In this document: positions 14,646 to 21,757 of the stretch, one piece after another
Layout of the letters: the number at the start of each line of letters is the position of its first letter
Numbering within the stretch: position 1 is the stretch's first letter
Source: Nonomuraea antri
GTDB lineage: Bacteria; Actinomycetota; Actinomycetes; Streptosporangiales; Streptosporangiaceae
Length of the DNA: 38,646 bases
Assembly: GCF_013283785.1 (NCBI RefSeq)
Contig: NZ_JABCPZ010000090.1
Location: forward strand, 1 to 38,646
Direction of reading: 5' to 3'
Notes under the pieces: generated by a model
The model's input: the letters and a program-made list of their open reading frames with translations, nothing else
Databases searched by the model: none
Told to the model about the DNA's origin: nothing
Position numbers and translations under genes: made by a program

Positions 14646-15250
14646 GCTTCTGCTCCCGTGTAGAAGGCGGTGGTGTTGGCGACGGCCTCGGCGGTCTCCT
14701 GCTCCGAGGCCCCGGACGCGCGCAGCGCCGCGCCCCAGGCCCGGCTGCTCGCGGTCATGACGGTGGCGTCGAGCGACTCCTGCCAGCCGTCCGGAATCGC
14801 GCCCTCGGCCAGGTACGGGGCCAGGCCGAGCAGCCCCAGGTCCCAGCCCACCCCGACCGCGCCCGGGCCGTAGCGCCGCCACATCTCCTCCGGCACCGCG
14901 GCGGTGTGGACCAGCTCGAACAGCGTGCCGTCGGCGTCGGGCGACAGGCGCACCTCGACCTCCGACACGCCGGTCGGCTCGCCGTAGATCCAGGTGATCT
15001 TCAGCAGCCGGGGCGGCTCGCAGGCCAGGATCTCCCCGCCCGCGTTGCCTTCGAGCTGGTACTTGCCGCCCAGGCGCAGGTCGCCGGAGACCGGCAGGAA
15101 CCAGCGGCCGATCCGCTCGGGATCGGTGCAGGCCGACCAGACGTCGGCCACGTCGGCGTCGTAGTGGCGGCGCAGCGCGATCGTCTTGGTGTCGTCGGCC
15201 GCGACGGTCAGCTCCCGGTGTGTCCGGTTGATCTCATCAAGTATGTCCAT
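14642..15250 (-). CDS. SRPBCC (AHSA1-like) domain protein
   Basis: The 202-residue product shows the START/AHSA1 pattern: IALRRHYDADVADVWSACTD, then PERIGRWFLPVSGDLRLGG, then LEGNAGGEILACEPPRLLKI and LFELVHTAAVPEEMW. These proteins bind hydrophobic ligands in a helix-grip cavity. The C-terminal third is an added helical region ending NTTAFYTGAEA. The gene overlaps the ArsR gene upstream by 14 bp and the VOC gene downstream by 4 bp, so the three are co-translated. The ligand is unknown. Confidence 0.9.
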   Translation of the reverse strand: MDILDEINRTHRELTVAADDTKTIALRRHYDADVADVWSACTDPERIGRWFLPVSGDLRLGGKYQLEGNAGGEILACEPPRLLKITWIYGEPTGVSEVEVRLSPDADGTLFELVHTAAVPEEMWRRYGPGAVGVGWDLGLLGLAPYLAEGAIPDGWQESLDATVMTASSRAWGAALRASGASEQETAEAVANTTAFYTGAEA

Positions 15251-15587
15251 CAGTTCCCTCCGTACGGCGTTCTCGCCGGCCTCGGGCCAGCTCGGTGGCC
15301 AGGGCGTCGAGTCGCTGGTTCCAGAAGCCGCGGAAGCGCTCCAGCCATGCGTCGACCTCGCGCAGCGGTTCGGCCCGCACCGCGTAGAGCCGGCGCGTGC
15401 CCTCGGACCGCACGCTGGCGAATCCGTTGTCGCGCAACACCCGCAGATGTTGCGAAACGGCCGGCTGTGAGATGCCGAACTCCTGCTGGATCACCGTCGT
15501 GACCTCCCCGGAGCTTCGCTCGCCGCCGGCCAGAAGTTCCAGGATCCGGCGCCTGACCGGATCGCCGAGAACGTCGAATGCGTGCAC
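15237..15587 (-). CDS. ArsR family regulator of the SRPBCC-VOC operon
   Basis: The 116-residue product has an ArsR winged helix: VLGDPVRRRILELLAGGERS, then FGISQPAVSQHLRVLRDNGF, then EGTRRLYAVRAEPLREVDAW. There are no obvious metal-binding Cys, and this SRPBCC-linked ArsR subgroup is not thought to sense arsenic. The start is GTG 15587. A TTGACT/AATACT promoter places the -10 box 6 nt before the GTG, so the message is probably leaderless. A palindrome between the -35 and -10 boxes suggests autorepression. Confidence 0.9.
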   Translation of the reverse strand: MHAFDVLGDPVRRRILELLAGGERSSGEVTTVIQQEFGISQPAVSQHLRVLRDNGFASVRSEGTRRLYAVRAEPLREVDAWLERFRGFWNQRLDALATELARGRRERRTEGTDGHT

Positions 15588-15593
15588 GACCAG

Positions 15594-15623
15594 AGTATTT
15601 CAGGCACTACTTATATAAGTCAA
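15594..15623 (-). promoter_or_regulatory. Promoter with embedded ArsR operator
   Basis: On the minus strand, TTGACT (15623-15618) and AATACT (15599-15594) are 18 nt apart. The perfect 12-bp palindrome ACTTATATAAGT (15609-15620) overlaps the -35 box and spacer. Binding of the ArsR product here would block polymerase. The site is strikingly AT-rich against its surroundings. Confidence 0.65.
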
Positions 15624-15723
15624 ACCTGATATGGGGTGTTGCCGACCCGGCAACGGTGTTTGCCTCCTGCCCGGGCCGCGCGAGATAGTCCTGCGACAGG
15701 CACGCGCACGACGAGGGGGCACG

Positions 15724-16365
15724 ATGACCGACGACCTGGCGCCGTTCGGGGCCGAGTTCTGGGAGGAGCGCTACCGTTCCCAGCCGGCCATCTGGAGCGG
15801 CCGGCCGAACCCGCAGCTCGTGGCCGAGGCCGAGGGCCTGACCCCCGGCTCCGCCCTCGACGCCGGCAGCGGCGAGGGGGCCGACGCCATCTGGCTGTCC
15901 GGGCGGGGCTGGCAGGTGACCGCCGTGGACATCTCGGCCGTCGCCCTGGAACGCGCCGCCGCGCAGGCCGGGACACTCGGCGCCGACGTCGCCGGACGGA
16001 TCCGCTGGACGCGCGCCGACCTGACCGGCTGGACCCCGGACGAGGCCGCCTATGACCTGGTCTCCGCGCAGTTCATGCACCTGCCGCCGGAACCGAGGAG
16101 CCGGCTGTTCGCCCGGCTGGCGGCGGCGGTCGCGCCCGGCGGGGTGCTGCTGATCGTCGGGCACCACCCATCCGACCTGGAGACCAGCGTGCGCCGGCCG
16201 CCGATGCCCGAGCTGTTCTACACCGCCGAGGAGATCGCCGCCGAGCTCGACCCGCAGCGGTGGGAGATCGAGGTGGCCGCCGCCCGCCCGCGCCCGGCCA
16301 AGGACGCCGAAGAGCGCGAGGTCACCGTGCACGACAGCGTGCTGCGCGCCCGCAGGCTCAAGTAA
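15724..16365 (+). CDS. Class I SAM-dependent methyltransferase
   Basis: The 213-residue product has motif I ALDAGSGEGADAIWLS, motif II VTAVDISAVALERAAA, and the post-motif region YDLVSAQFMHLPPEPRSRLF with PGGVLLIVGHH. This is a Methyltransf_25-type Rossmann methyltransferase. The N-terminal FGAEFWEERYRSQPAIWSGRPN resembles small-molecule (thiopurine- or tellurite-type) methyltransferases, but the substrate cannot be deduced. The ATG at 15724 follows AGGGGG. The gene is divergent from the ArsR operon, about 100 bp from its promoter. Confidence 0.9.
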   Translation: MTDDLAPFGAEFWEERYRSQPAIWSGRPNPQLVAEAEGLTPGSALDAGSGEGADAIWLSGRGWQVTAVDISAVALERAAAQAGTLGADVAGRIRWTRADLTGWTPDEAAYDLVSAQFMHLPPEPRSRLFARLAAAVAPGGVLLIVGHHPSDLETSVRRPPMPELFYTAEEIAAELDPQRWEIEVAAARPRPAKDAEEREVTVHDSVLRARRLK

Positions 16366-16394
16366 CGCTCAGCCGTCATACCGTGCGCGGAGCG

Positions 16395-17000
16395 TCAGTC
16401 GTCCACGCCGCGCGCGCTGAGCGCCTCGCCGAGCGCGTCGGCGTGGCGCAGCGCGGAGACCACCAGCGGCACCGCGAAGGCACGCAGGCTGCGCTCCACC
16501 CCCCTGGCCCGCTGCGCCTCCCTGACCCGGGTGGCCAGCCCGGCCACCACCGGCACGCTGCGCACGGTCAGCGACAGCAGCAGCGACAGCCGGAACGGAT
16601 CCAGCCCGACGTGCCTGACCGGCGACAGGCAGCGCTCCAGCGCGGCCATCATGTCCGAGGTGCGCGTGGTCAGCGTGACCAGCCCGGCCAGCGCCACCGC
16701 CAGCACGATGCGCAGCGTCGCCGACACCGCCCCCTCGAGGTCGGCGACGACCAGCTGCACCGGGAACAACACCGCGGCGAACCAGCGGATCGGCTTGATC
16801 TGCGCCCACGCCGGCCGCGCGCCCACCCGCGCCAGCGCGTACAACCCGGCCACCACGACCGCCGCGCCCGCCAGCTCCCACGGGCCGCGCAGCAGCAGCA
16901 ACGCCGTGCACGCCACGGCCAGCGCGAGCAGCTTGGCGCCGGCGGGCAGGCGGTGCAACGGCGAATCACCGGGGACGTAGGCGCCGGTCAGGCCGTTCAC
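16395..17000 (-). CDS. bioN: ECF transporter T component (BioN/EcfT-like)
   Basis: The 201-residue membrane protein has the CbiQ/EcfT pattern. The N-terminus is VPGDSPLHRLPAGAKLLALAV, followed by hydrophobic helices. Two Ala-Arg-Gly coupling motifs (AQRARG near 172 and SARG near 196) sit in the cytoplasmic coupling helices that contact the ATPase. GTG 17000 overlaps the stop of the ATPase gene (GTGA). It is the last gene of the BioY operon. EcfT links the substrate-binding S component to the ATPase in the membrane. Confidence 0.9.
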   Translation of the reverse strand: MNGLTGAYVPGDSPLHRLPAGAKLLALAVACTALLLLRGPWELAGAAVVVAGLYALARVGARPAWAQIKPIRWFAAVLFPVQLVVADLEGAVSATLRIVLAVALAGLVTLTTRTSDMMAALERCLSPVRHVGLDPFRLSLLLSLTVRSVPVVAGLATRVREAQRARGVERSLRAFAVPLVVSALRHADALGEALSARGVDD

Positions 17001-17671
17001 GCCAGCAGCTTCCGGTAGTGGTCGATCGCCGCCCGCGGCTCGGCGTCGGCGACCACGCGTCCCTCGTCGAGCACCAGGACGCGGTCGAACCCGGCCAGCA
17101 TCGCCAGGTCGTGCGTGATCGTCACCACCTGCTGGGGCAGCTCGCGCACCAGCTCGGCCACCTGGCGGGCGTTGCGCAGGTCCAGCAGCGTGGTCGGCTC
17201 GTCCATGATCAGGATGTCGGGTTCGAGCACCATGACGGAGCTGAGCGCCAGCAGCTGTTTCTGCCCGCCCGACAGGTGGTGCGCCGGATGGTCGGCGTGA
17301 TCGGCCAGGCCGAAGCGCTCCAGCACCTCCGCCACGCGCCGGTCGACCTCCACCCGTGACAGGCCCTTGCGGCGCAGCGAGAAGGCCACGTCCTCGGCCA
17401 CCGTGGGCATCACGATCTGCGCGTCGGGGTCGGTGAACAGGAACCCGACCCGCTGCCTGATCCTGGCCGCGTGCCTGCGCGTGTCGAGCCCGAACACGCT
17501 CACGCTGCCGGACGTCGGCAGGGCCAGCCCGTTGAGCAGCCGGGCGAACGTGCTCTTGCCCGAGCCGTTCGCGCCGATCACGCCGACGCGCCGCTCGCCC
17601 AGCGCGGCGGTGACGCCACGCAGCACCTCACGCGACCCGAGCCGGACGTGCACGCCGGTCAGCTCGATCAC
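16997..17671 (-). CDS. bioM: ECF transporter ATPase (BioM/EcfA-like)
   Basis: The 224-residue product has Walker A GANGSGKST, the Q-loop (TDPDAQIVMPTV), signature LSGGQKQLLAL, Walker B DILIMDEPT and H-loop ITHD. DPDAQ around the Q-loop is typical of ECF (CbiO-type) ATPases. The start is probably GTG 17671; GTG 17677 and 17680 are alternatives. A minimal ORF from ATG 17691 or 17712 ends in a TGA that overlaps this GTG (GTGA), so translation may be coupled. With EcfT and BioY it should form a biotin importer. Confidence 0.9.
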   Translation of the reverse strand: MIELTGVHVRLGSREVLRGVTAALGERRVGVIGANGSGKSTFARLLNGLALPTSGSVSVFGLDTRRHAARIRQRVGFLFTDPDAQIVMPTVAEDVAFSLRRKGLSRVEVDRRVAEVLERFGLADHADHPAHHLSGGQKQLLALSSVMVLEPDILIMDEPTTLLDLRNARQVAELVRELPQQVVTITHDLAMLAGFDRVLVLDEGRVVADAEPRAAIDHYRKLLA

Positions 17672-17712
17672 GCGCACCACCCGGCGTGCATGCCACTCCT
17701 TCGTGAAACCAT
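17668..17712 (-). other. Mini-ORF bridging thiolase stop and ATPase start
   Basis: An ATG directly follows the thiolase stop codon and reads MVSRRSGMHAGWCA before a TGA that overlaps the GTG start of the ATPase gene. A second in-frame ATG at 17691 is preceded by AAGGAG. It probably serves to carry ribosomes across the gap (coupling) rather than to make a functional peptide. Confidence 0.4.
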
Positions 17713-18843
17713 TCAGACCACCTCGAACAACGCGGCCACGCCCAGCCCGCCGCCCACCGCCGCGGCGGCCAGGCCGAGCGTGCCCGGGGCCGCGCCGCCC
17801 CGGACGAGCCTGCTGAACAGCCGGGTCACCACCACCGCGCCGCTCGCGCCCCACGGGTGGCCGAGCGCGAGCGCGCCGCCGTCGGCGCAGACCCGGTCGG
17901 CGTCGGCGTCCAGCGGGTCGAGGCCGAGTGCGTCGGTGACGGCGAGCACCTGCGCCGCGAACGCCTCCACGATCTCCACCGCCGCCACCCGCTCCAGCGG
18001 GACCCCGGCCCGGTCGAGCACCCGGCGCACGGCGGGCACCGGACCCCAGCCGGGCAGCGCCGGGTCGCAGCCCACCACCACGCCGGACACCAGCCGCAGC
18101 CCCGCCCGTCCGGCCAGCAGCCGCTCGGGCACCAGGGCCACCGCGGCGGCGCCGTCGCTGATCGGCGAGGAGTTGCCCGCGGTGACCGTGCCCGAAGGCA
18201 CGAACGCGGCCGGCAGCCTGGCCAGCGACTGCGGCCGCAGCGGACGTGGCCGCTGGTCGGCCGTGCGGCCGCCGATCTCGACGATCTCCTGCTCGAACCG
18301 GCCCGACTCGCGCGCGGCCACCGCCCTGGCGTGGCTGCGGCAGGCGTAGGCGTCCTGGCGTGACCTGCCGATCCCGCGGGCCGCGGCCAGCGCCTCGGCG
18401 GCCGGGCCCATGTCCGGGTCGGGATGTCCGGCGGGCGCGAAGGGCGCGCGGTCGTAGGGCGCGTGCGCGCCCCGGTGGGTGCGCGACGGCGCGGTGGACG
18501 CGCTCTCGGCGCCACCGGCGAGCACCAGGTCCGCCTCGCCGGCCCGCACCGCCTGCCCGGCCAGCAGGATCGCGGCCAGGCCGCTGCCGCACTGCCGGTC
18601 GACGGTCACGCCGGGCACCTCGGGCCCGAGCCCGGCGGCCAGCGCGGAGATTCTGGCCACGTTGCCGCCTGGGCCCATGCAGTTGCCCAGCAGCACGTCC
18701 TCGACCGGTGCGCCGCCGGCCTCACGCGCGACGGCGGCCAGCACCGGGGCGGCCAGCGCGTCGACGCTCACGTCCTTGAAGGCGTGGCCGGCGGTGCCGA
18801 TCGGGGTGCGGCGGGCGGCCACGATCACGGGGGTGTCGCGCAT
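17713..18843 (-). CDS. Thiolase-like protein (YhfS-like) in the BioY operon
   Basis: The 376-residue product has the thiolase fold: VIVAARRTPIGTAGHAFKDV at the start, nucleophile region VDRQCGSGL with C85, and GGALALGHPWGASGA with H329. Two catalytic positions deviate. The usual NEAF reads VEAF (V292 for Asn), and the second Cys of the C-terminal CxGGGxG is Ala362 (AAAVGGGLG). Normal Claisen/thiolysis chemistry is therefore doubtful. The start lies one base after the ligase stop (TGACATG). Bacillus subtilis yhfS, an acetyl-CoA acyltransferase homologue, sits with yhfT (ligase) and yhfU (bioY) under BirA control. The same trio here points to biotin-related acyl-CoA chemistry of unknown detail. 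Confidence 0.85.
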   Translation of the reverse strand: MRDTPVIVAARRTPIGTAGHAFKDVSVDALAAPVLAAVAREAGGAPVEDVLLGNCMGPGGNVARISALAAGLGPEVPGVTVDRQCGSGLAAILLAGQAVRAGEADLVLAGGAESASTAPSRTHRGAHAPYDRAPFAPAGHPDPDMGPAAEALAAARGIGRSRQDAYACRSHARAVAARESGRFEQEIVEIGGRTADQRPRPLRPQSLARLPAAFVPSGTVTAGNSSPISDGAAAVALVPERLLAGRAGLRLVSGVVVGCDPALPGWGPVPAVRRVLDRAGVPLERVAAVEIVEAFAAQVLAVTDALGLDPLDADADRVCADGGALALGHPWGASGAVVVTRLFSRLVRGGAAPGTLGLAAAAVGGGLGVAALFEVV

Positions 18844-18844
18844 G

Positions 18845-20242
18845 TCAGCTCAGCCGCCGCAGGGTCTGGCCGGGCTCGGCCAGCAGCGCCGCGACCTGGG
18901 CGCGGGCGGGCTTGCCCGACGGCGTGCGCGGCAGGCTCGCCGTCGCGTACCAGCGGCGGGGCCGCTGCGCCCGGTCGAGCCCGGCCCTGGCGGCCGACTC
19001 CAGCGCCGCCTTCGACGCCTCGCCCTCGATCACCGCGGTGACCACGGCGCCCAGGCTCGGATGCGGCGTGCCGACCACGACGGCCTCGCGCACTCCCGGC
19101 ACCTTCCTGAGCACCTCCTCCACGTCCTCGGGCACGACGGTCGCGCCCCCGGTCTGCACCGCGCCGTCCCCCCGGCCGCGCACGCGCAGCGCCTGCCCGG
19201 CCAGGTACGGCCGCGCCAGGTCGCCCACGCTCATCCAGCCGTCGCCGTCGACGCGCAGCGGACCCGCCGAGCCGGTCAGATAGCCCTCGGCCAGCCAGGG
19301 CGAACGCGCCCACACCTCGCCCAGCGAATCGCCGGGCCTGGCCCTGACCTCGATCTCGACACCGGGAAACGGGCGCAGCCCGCCGCCGTCGGCGTCGACG
19401 GCCACGAAGGACAGTTCGGTCGCGCCATAGTAGGCCACCACGCCGACCCCGCAGGCCGCCGCCTGTTCCCGCAGGCCCGGGCCCAGCGCCGCGCCGCCGG
19501 CCAGCACCGTGCGCAGCGGGCCGTCGCCGCGGGCCGCCAGCAGCGTGCCGAGCCGGTGCGGGACGACGTGCGCCGCGCTCGCCGTACGCAACTGCCCGGC
19601 CAGCGCGGACGGCGACCAGCGCCCCGGCACGACGGCCGCGGCCCCGACGGCCAGGGCGTGCACGGCGGCGAACCCGTACAGCGAGGACGACAGAGGCCCG
19701 GGCACCAGCACCTCGTCCTCGGGCCCGATGCCGGTCAGCTCGCCCAGCGCGACGAACGAGCCGGTCCACGAGGCGCGGGTGCGCACGACGGCACGCGGCC
19801 GGCCGGTGCTGCCCGAGGTGAAACACGCCCACACCCGGTCACCGGGCGCCGCCCGCGCCCAGCGGGGCTCACCGTCCGCGGCCGACAGCGGGTCGCCGGT
19901 GGATTCGACCGGCAAGGGTTCGCCGACGTGCAGGTCGACGGTGAGCCCGGCGGTGACCTGCGCCCAGCGGCCGGCGTCCCAGGCGGGCTCGCCGACCAGC
20001 GGGAGCGCCCCGGCCAGGTCGCAGGCCAGCACCGCGACCAGCAGCTCGGCCGGGTCCGGCAGCCCGACCGTCACCAGCGCGCCCTTCAGCCCGCGCGCGC
20101 TCAGCTCGCCGTCGAGGCGCCGGGCCGCGCCGCGCACGCGCCGCGCCAGCTCGGCGTAGCTCACCTCGCCCGCCGGGCCGCGCAGGGCGAGCCGGTGCGG
20201 CCGCTCGGCGGCGTGCCGCAGCACGTCACGCGCCACCGGCAT
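18845..20242 (-). CDS. AMP-forming acyl-CoA ligase (YhfT-like)
   Basis: The 465-residue class I adenylate-forming enzyme has P-loop TSGSTGRPRAV (from residue 142), the A5 motif YYGATELSF, an A8-like hinge LRVRGRGDGAVQTGG, and the catalytic Lys of A10 in RTPSGKPAR (K444). All parts needed for adenylation and thioester formation are present. It is somewhat shorter than typical 500-residue ligases, mostly at the N-terminus. The ATG overlaps the BioY stop (TGATG). By analogy with Bacillus yhfT it may activate a biotin precursor, biotin side-chain product or fatty acid; this is inference. Confidence 0.87.
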   Translation of the reverse strand: MPVARDVLRHAAERPHRLALRGPAGEVSYAELARRVRGAARRLDGELSARGLKGALVTVGLPDPAELLVAVLACDLAGALPLVGEPAWDAGRWAQVTAGLTVDLHVGEPLPVESTGDPLSAADGEPRWARAAPGDRVWACFTSGSTGRPRAVVRTRASWTGSFVALGELTGIGPEDEVLVPGPLSSSLYGFAAVHALAVGAAAVVPGRWSPSALAGQLRTASAAHVVPHRLGTLLAARGDGPLRTVLAGGAALGPGLREQAAACGVGVVAYYGATELSFVAVDADGGGLRPFPGVEIEVRARPGDSLGEVWARSPWLAEGYLTGSAGPLRVDGDGWMSVGDLARPYLAGQALRVRGRGDGAVQTGGATVVPEDVEEVLRKVPGVREAVVVGTPHPSLGAVVTAVIEGEASKAALESAARAGLDRAQRPRRWYATASLPRTPSGKPARAQVAALLAEPGQTLRRLS

Positions 20243-20856
20243 CAGCGCCCCCCGGCCCGCAGCTGCTGCCGGTGCACCGCGGGCACCGCGTCGGGATAGG
20301 CCCGCTGCACGCCCCTGGCGATGAACGCGGCCAGCACGGCCTTGGCCAGGTCACCGGGCAGGAAGACGGCGCTCTGCACGGCGGCGACGCCCAGCGGCAC
20401 ATCGGTGGCCAGCGCCACCACGGGCACGCCGAACAGGTAGATCACGCCGATGCCGCCGACCACGCCCGCCACCAGCAGCCGTACCAGGGAAGGCCGCTCA
20501 CCGGCCCGGTCGGCGAGCCAGCCGATCACGGCCGCCCCGGCGATCCATCCGATGAGGTAGCCCGCCGACGGCATGGTGAACACACCCGCCCCGCCGCGCC
20601 CGCCGGCCAGCAGCGGCAACCCGGCCGCGACCAGCACCAGCAGCACGGACACCGACAGCGCGGCCCGCCACGCGCCCAGGATCAGCCCGGCCAGCATGAC
20701 CCCGAACGTCTGCAGCGTGATCGGCACCGGACCGAACACGGTCAGCCCGGGAACCAGCCCGAGCACCGCGATCAACGCCGCGAACACCGCGACTCTGGCC
20801 AGGTCCGCGGTGGGGAACCGGCGCCGGCCTCCGGGCCGCTTCGCTTCATCACTCAT
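20242..20856 (-). CDS. bioY: Biotin transporter S component BioY
   Basis: The 204-residue product shows the BioY pattern: LARVAVFAALIAVLGLVPG, then VPITLQTFGVMLAGLILGAW, then FTMPSAGYLIGWIAGA, and the end LPGDLAKAVLAAFIARGV. Six hydrophobic segments are visible. BioY binds biotin with high affinity, alone or with EcfA/EcfT, and both of those are encoded downstream here. ATG 20856 was chosen because the upstream in-frame extension does not look like BioY; its ribosome-binding site is weak. The upstream gap may contain a regulator site, but I could not identify a BirA or BioQ box with confidence. Confidence 0.93.
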   Translation of the reverse strand: MSDEAKRPGGRRRFPTADLARVAVFAALIAVLGLVPGLTVFGPVPITLQTFGVMLAGLILGAWRAALSVSVLLVLVAAGLPLLAGGRGGAGVFTMPSAGYLIGWIAGAAVIGWLADRAGERPSLVRLLVAGVVGGIGVIYLFGVPVVALATDVPLGVAAVQSAVFLPGDLAKAVLAAFIARGVQRAYPDAVPAVHRQQLRAGGR

Positions 20857-20972
20857 GGGCACGATCCCACACCACGCCACCGGCGCGGGCTCATGGAGGT
20901 ATCCCACAACTTTCCCGCCGATCATCTGAGAGAGCCCGATACCACCCGCCGGGGTCCGGGACAATCGTCGCC

Positions 20973-21482
20973 GTGGAGCACGAGCTGTGGAACGCCCTGC
21001 CCGCCGGGACCCGCGCCCAGGTCGACGCGCTCATCGCGCGTGAGCGCACGCTCAACGCGCTGATGGTGCTGCGCGCGGCCGACCCGCCGATCCCCCTCGC
21101 GCCCGGCCAGCGGCTGCTCGCCTGGCGGTGCGCCGAGCTGGGCCTGCACTTCGGCCCCCGGCCCAGCCCGCCGCTCGATCCCGCCAGGCTGACCGACCTG
21201 GCCGCGCGCATCGCCGACCTGGACGAGCCGCCGGTGGCCGTCGAGGCCGCATGGGACGGCGACACCTTCGGCTGGATGATCCACCTGTCGGTGATCACCG
21301 GCGACCCTGAGACCAGGCACGCGCTGGCCACCATCCGGCACGGGACCGACATGCGGGTGTTCAACGGCCAGGTGCCGCCCTGGCCGGAGGCCGAGGAGGC
21401 GAGCCGGGCCGGGCGGGAGCTGGCGGACCGGTTCGGCGTGCCGTTCAGGTTCGACAGCCCGGACGAACCGGATCTCCGATGA
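20973..21482 (+). CDS. Hypothetical protein, 169 residues
   Basis: The frame from GTG 20973 gives a soluble, acidic, Ala/Leu-rich protein without signal peptide or membrane segment. Recognisable blocks are LIARERTLNALMVLRAA, LLAWRCAELGLHFGP, WDGDTFGWMIHLSVITGDPE and RELADRFGVPFRF. I do not recognise a family. Codon bias (G/C third positions) supports coding. It is divergent from BioY with about 116 bp between starts. A hairpin overlapping its stop codon ends the unit, so it is probably not co-transcribed with the peptide/ThiF genes. Confidence 0.7.
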   Translation: MEHELWNALPAGTRAQVDALIARERTLNALMVLRAADPPIPLAPGQRLLAWRCAELGLHFGPRPSPPLDPARLTDLAARIADLDEPPVAVEAAWDGDTFGWMIHLSVITGDPETRHALATIRHGTDMRVFNGQVPPWPEAEEASRAGRELADRFGVPFRFDSPDEPDLR

Positions 21483-21497
21483 ATCCATGCAGGATTC
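21481..21497 (+). terminator. Hairpin overlapping the stop of the 169-residue gene
   Basis: GAATCC and GGATTC (6-bp stem, 5-nt loop) begin in the stop codon and are followed by a T/C-rich run (TTCTCGATCT). Confidence 0.5.
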
Positions 21498-21618
21498 TTC
21501 TCGATCTAGGTATAGACATCGGTTCTTTGGGCAATTAATTTCCACCCGCAAGGTCGTTTTACCTCAATAGCCGCATATGCCTCAGCAATAGCGGCGACTC
21601 CACGAGGGGAGAGCGCGC

Positions 21619-21681
21619 ATGGAGATCACGATCAGCCCGGTGGAGGAAGTAGAGCCAACGTGCGGTAACAGCAACAGCTGA
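21619..21681 (+). CDS. Candidate RiPP precursor peptide, 20 residues
   Basis: A 20-residue ORF reads MEITISPVEEVEPTCGNSNS. The ribosome-binding site (GGGGAGAG, 6-nt gap) is among the best in the window, and codons are ordinary for this genome. It lies 76 bp upstream of an E1-like adenylyltransferase with a peptide-clamp-like N-terminus. A small peptide gene just upstream of a MccB- or PaaA-type enzyme is the layout of microcin C and pantocin A loci. The C-terminal CGNSNS resembles the GNAN end of the MccA heptapeptide MRTGNAN but has an extra Ser. The internal EE recalls the Glu-Glu pair modified by PaaA in pantocin. Which residue is modified, if any, is unknown. No immunity or export gene is adjacent. 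Confidence 0.6.
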   Translation: MEITISPVEEVEPTCGNSNS

Positions 21682-21690
21682 CGCCCGCCC

Positions 21691-21729
21691 GCGTGGGATC
21701 GGCGACGGGCCGCGTGGCCGGTCCCGCGT
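21691..21729 (+). promoter_or_regulatory. Stem-loop between precursor and modifying-enzyme genes
   Basis: GCGTGGGA (21691-21698) pairs with TCCCGCGT (21722-21729), including two G-U pairs, and encloses an inner GGCC/GGCC hairpin (21708-21719, loop GCGT). A partial terminator or RNA-processing element here could lower enzyme synthesis relative to the peptide, as in many RiPP operons. Confidence 0.45.
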
Positions 21730-21757
21730 CGGCTCTCCCTCTCCTGGAGCTCACATT

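Noticed and set aside
16365..16395. ACGCTC/GAGCGT stem between the methyltransferase and EcfT genes as terminator
   Set aside because: Six-bp stem with a 19-nt loop is too weak to claim.
20890..20960. CGGGCTC...GAGCCCG inverted repeat upstream of bioY, considered as a riboswitch or biotin box
   Set aside because: The loop is about 40 nt with no further pairing, no biotin riboswitch class is known, and the sequence does not match a BirA or BioQ site I can vouch for.
20857..20964. 36-residue N-terminal extension of BioY
   Set aside because: The frame is open, but the residues do not resemble BioY and would occupy the promoter region; treated as untranslated.
21479..21538. 19-codon ORF (MNPCRILLDLGIDIGSLGN) ending in Asn, just upstream of the candidate RiPP peptide
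   Set aside because: Rare codons (ATA, CTA), no proper ribosome-binding site and overlap with a terminator hairpin make chance more likely, although an Asn end would suit a MccB-type substrate.
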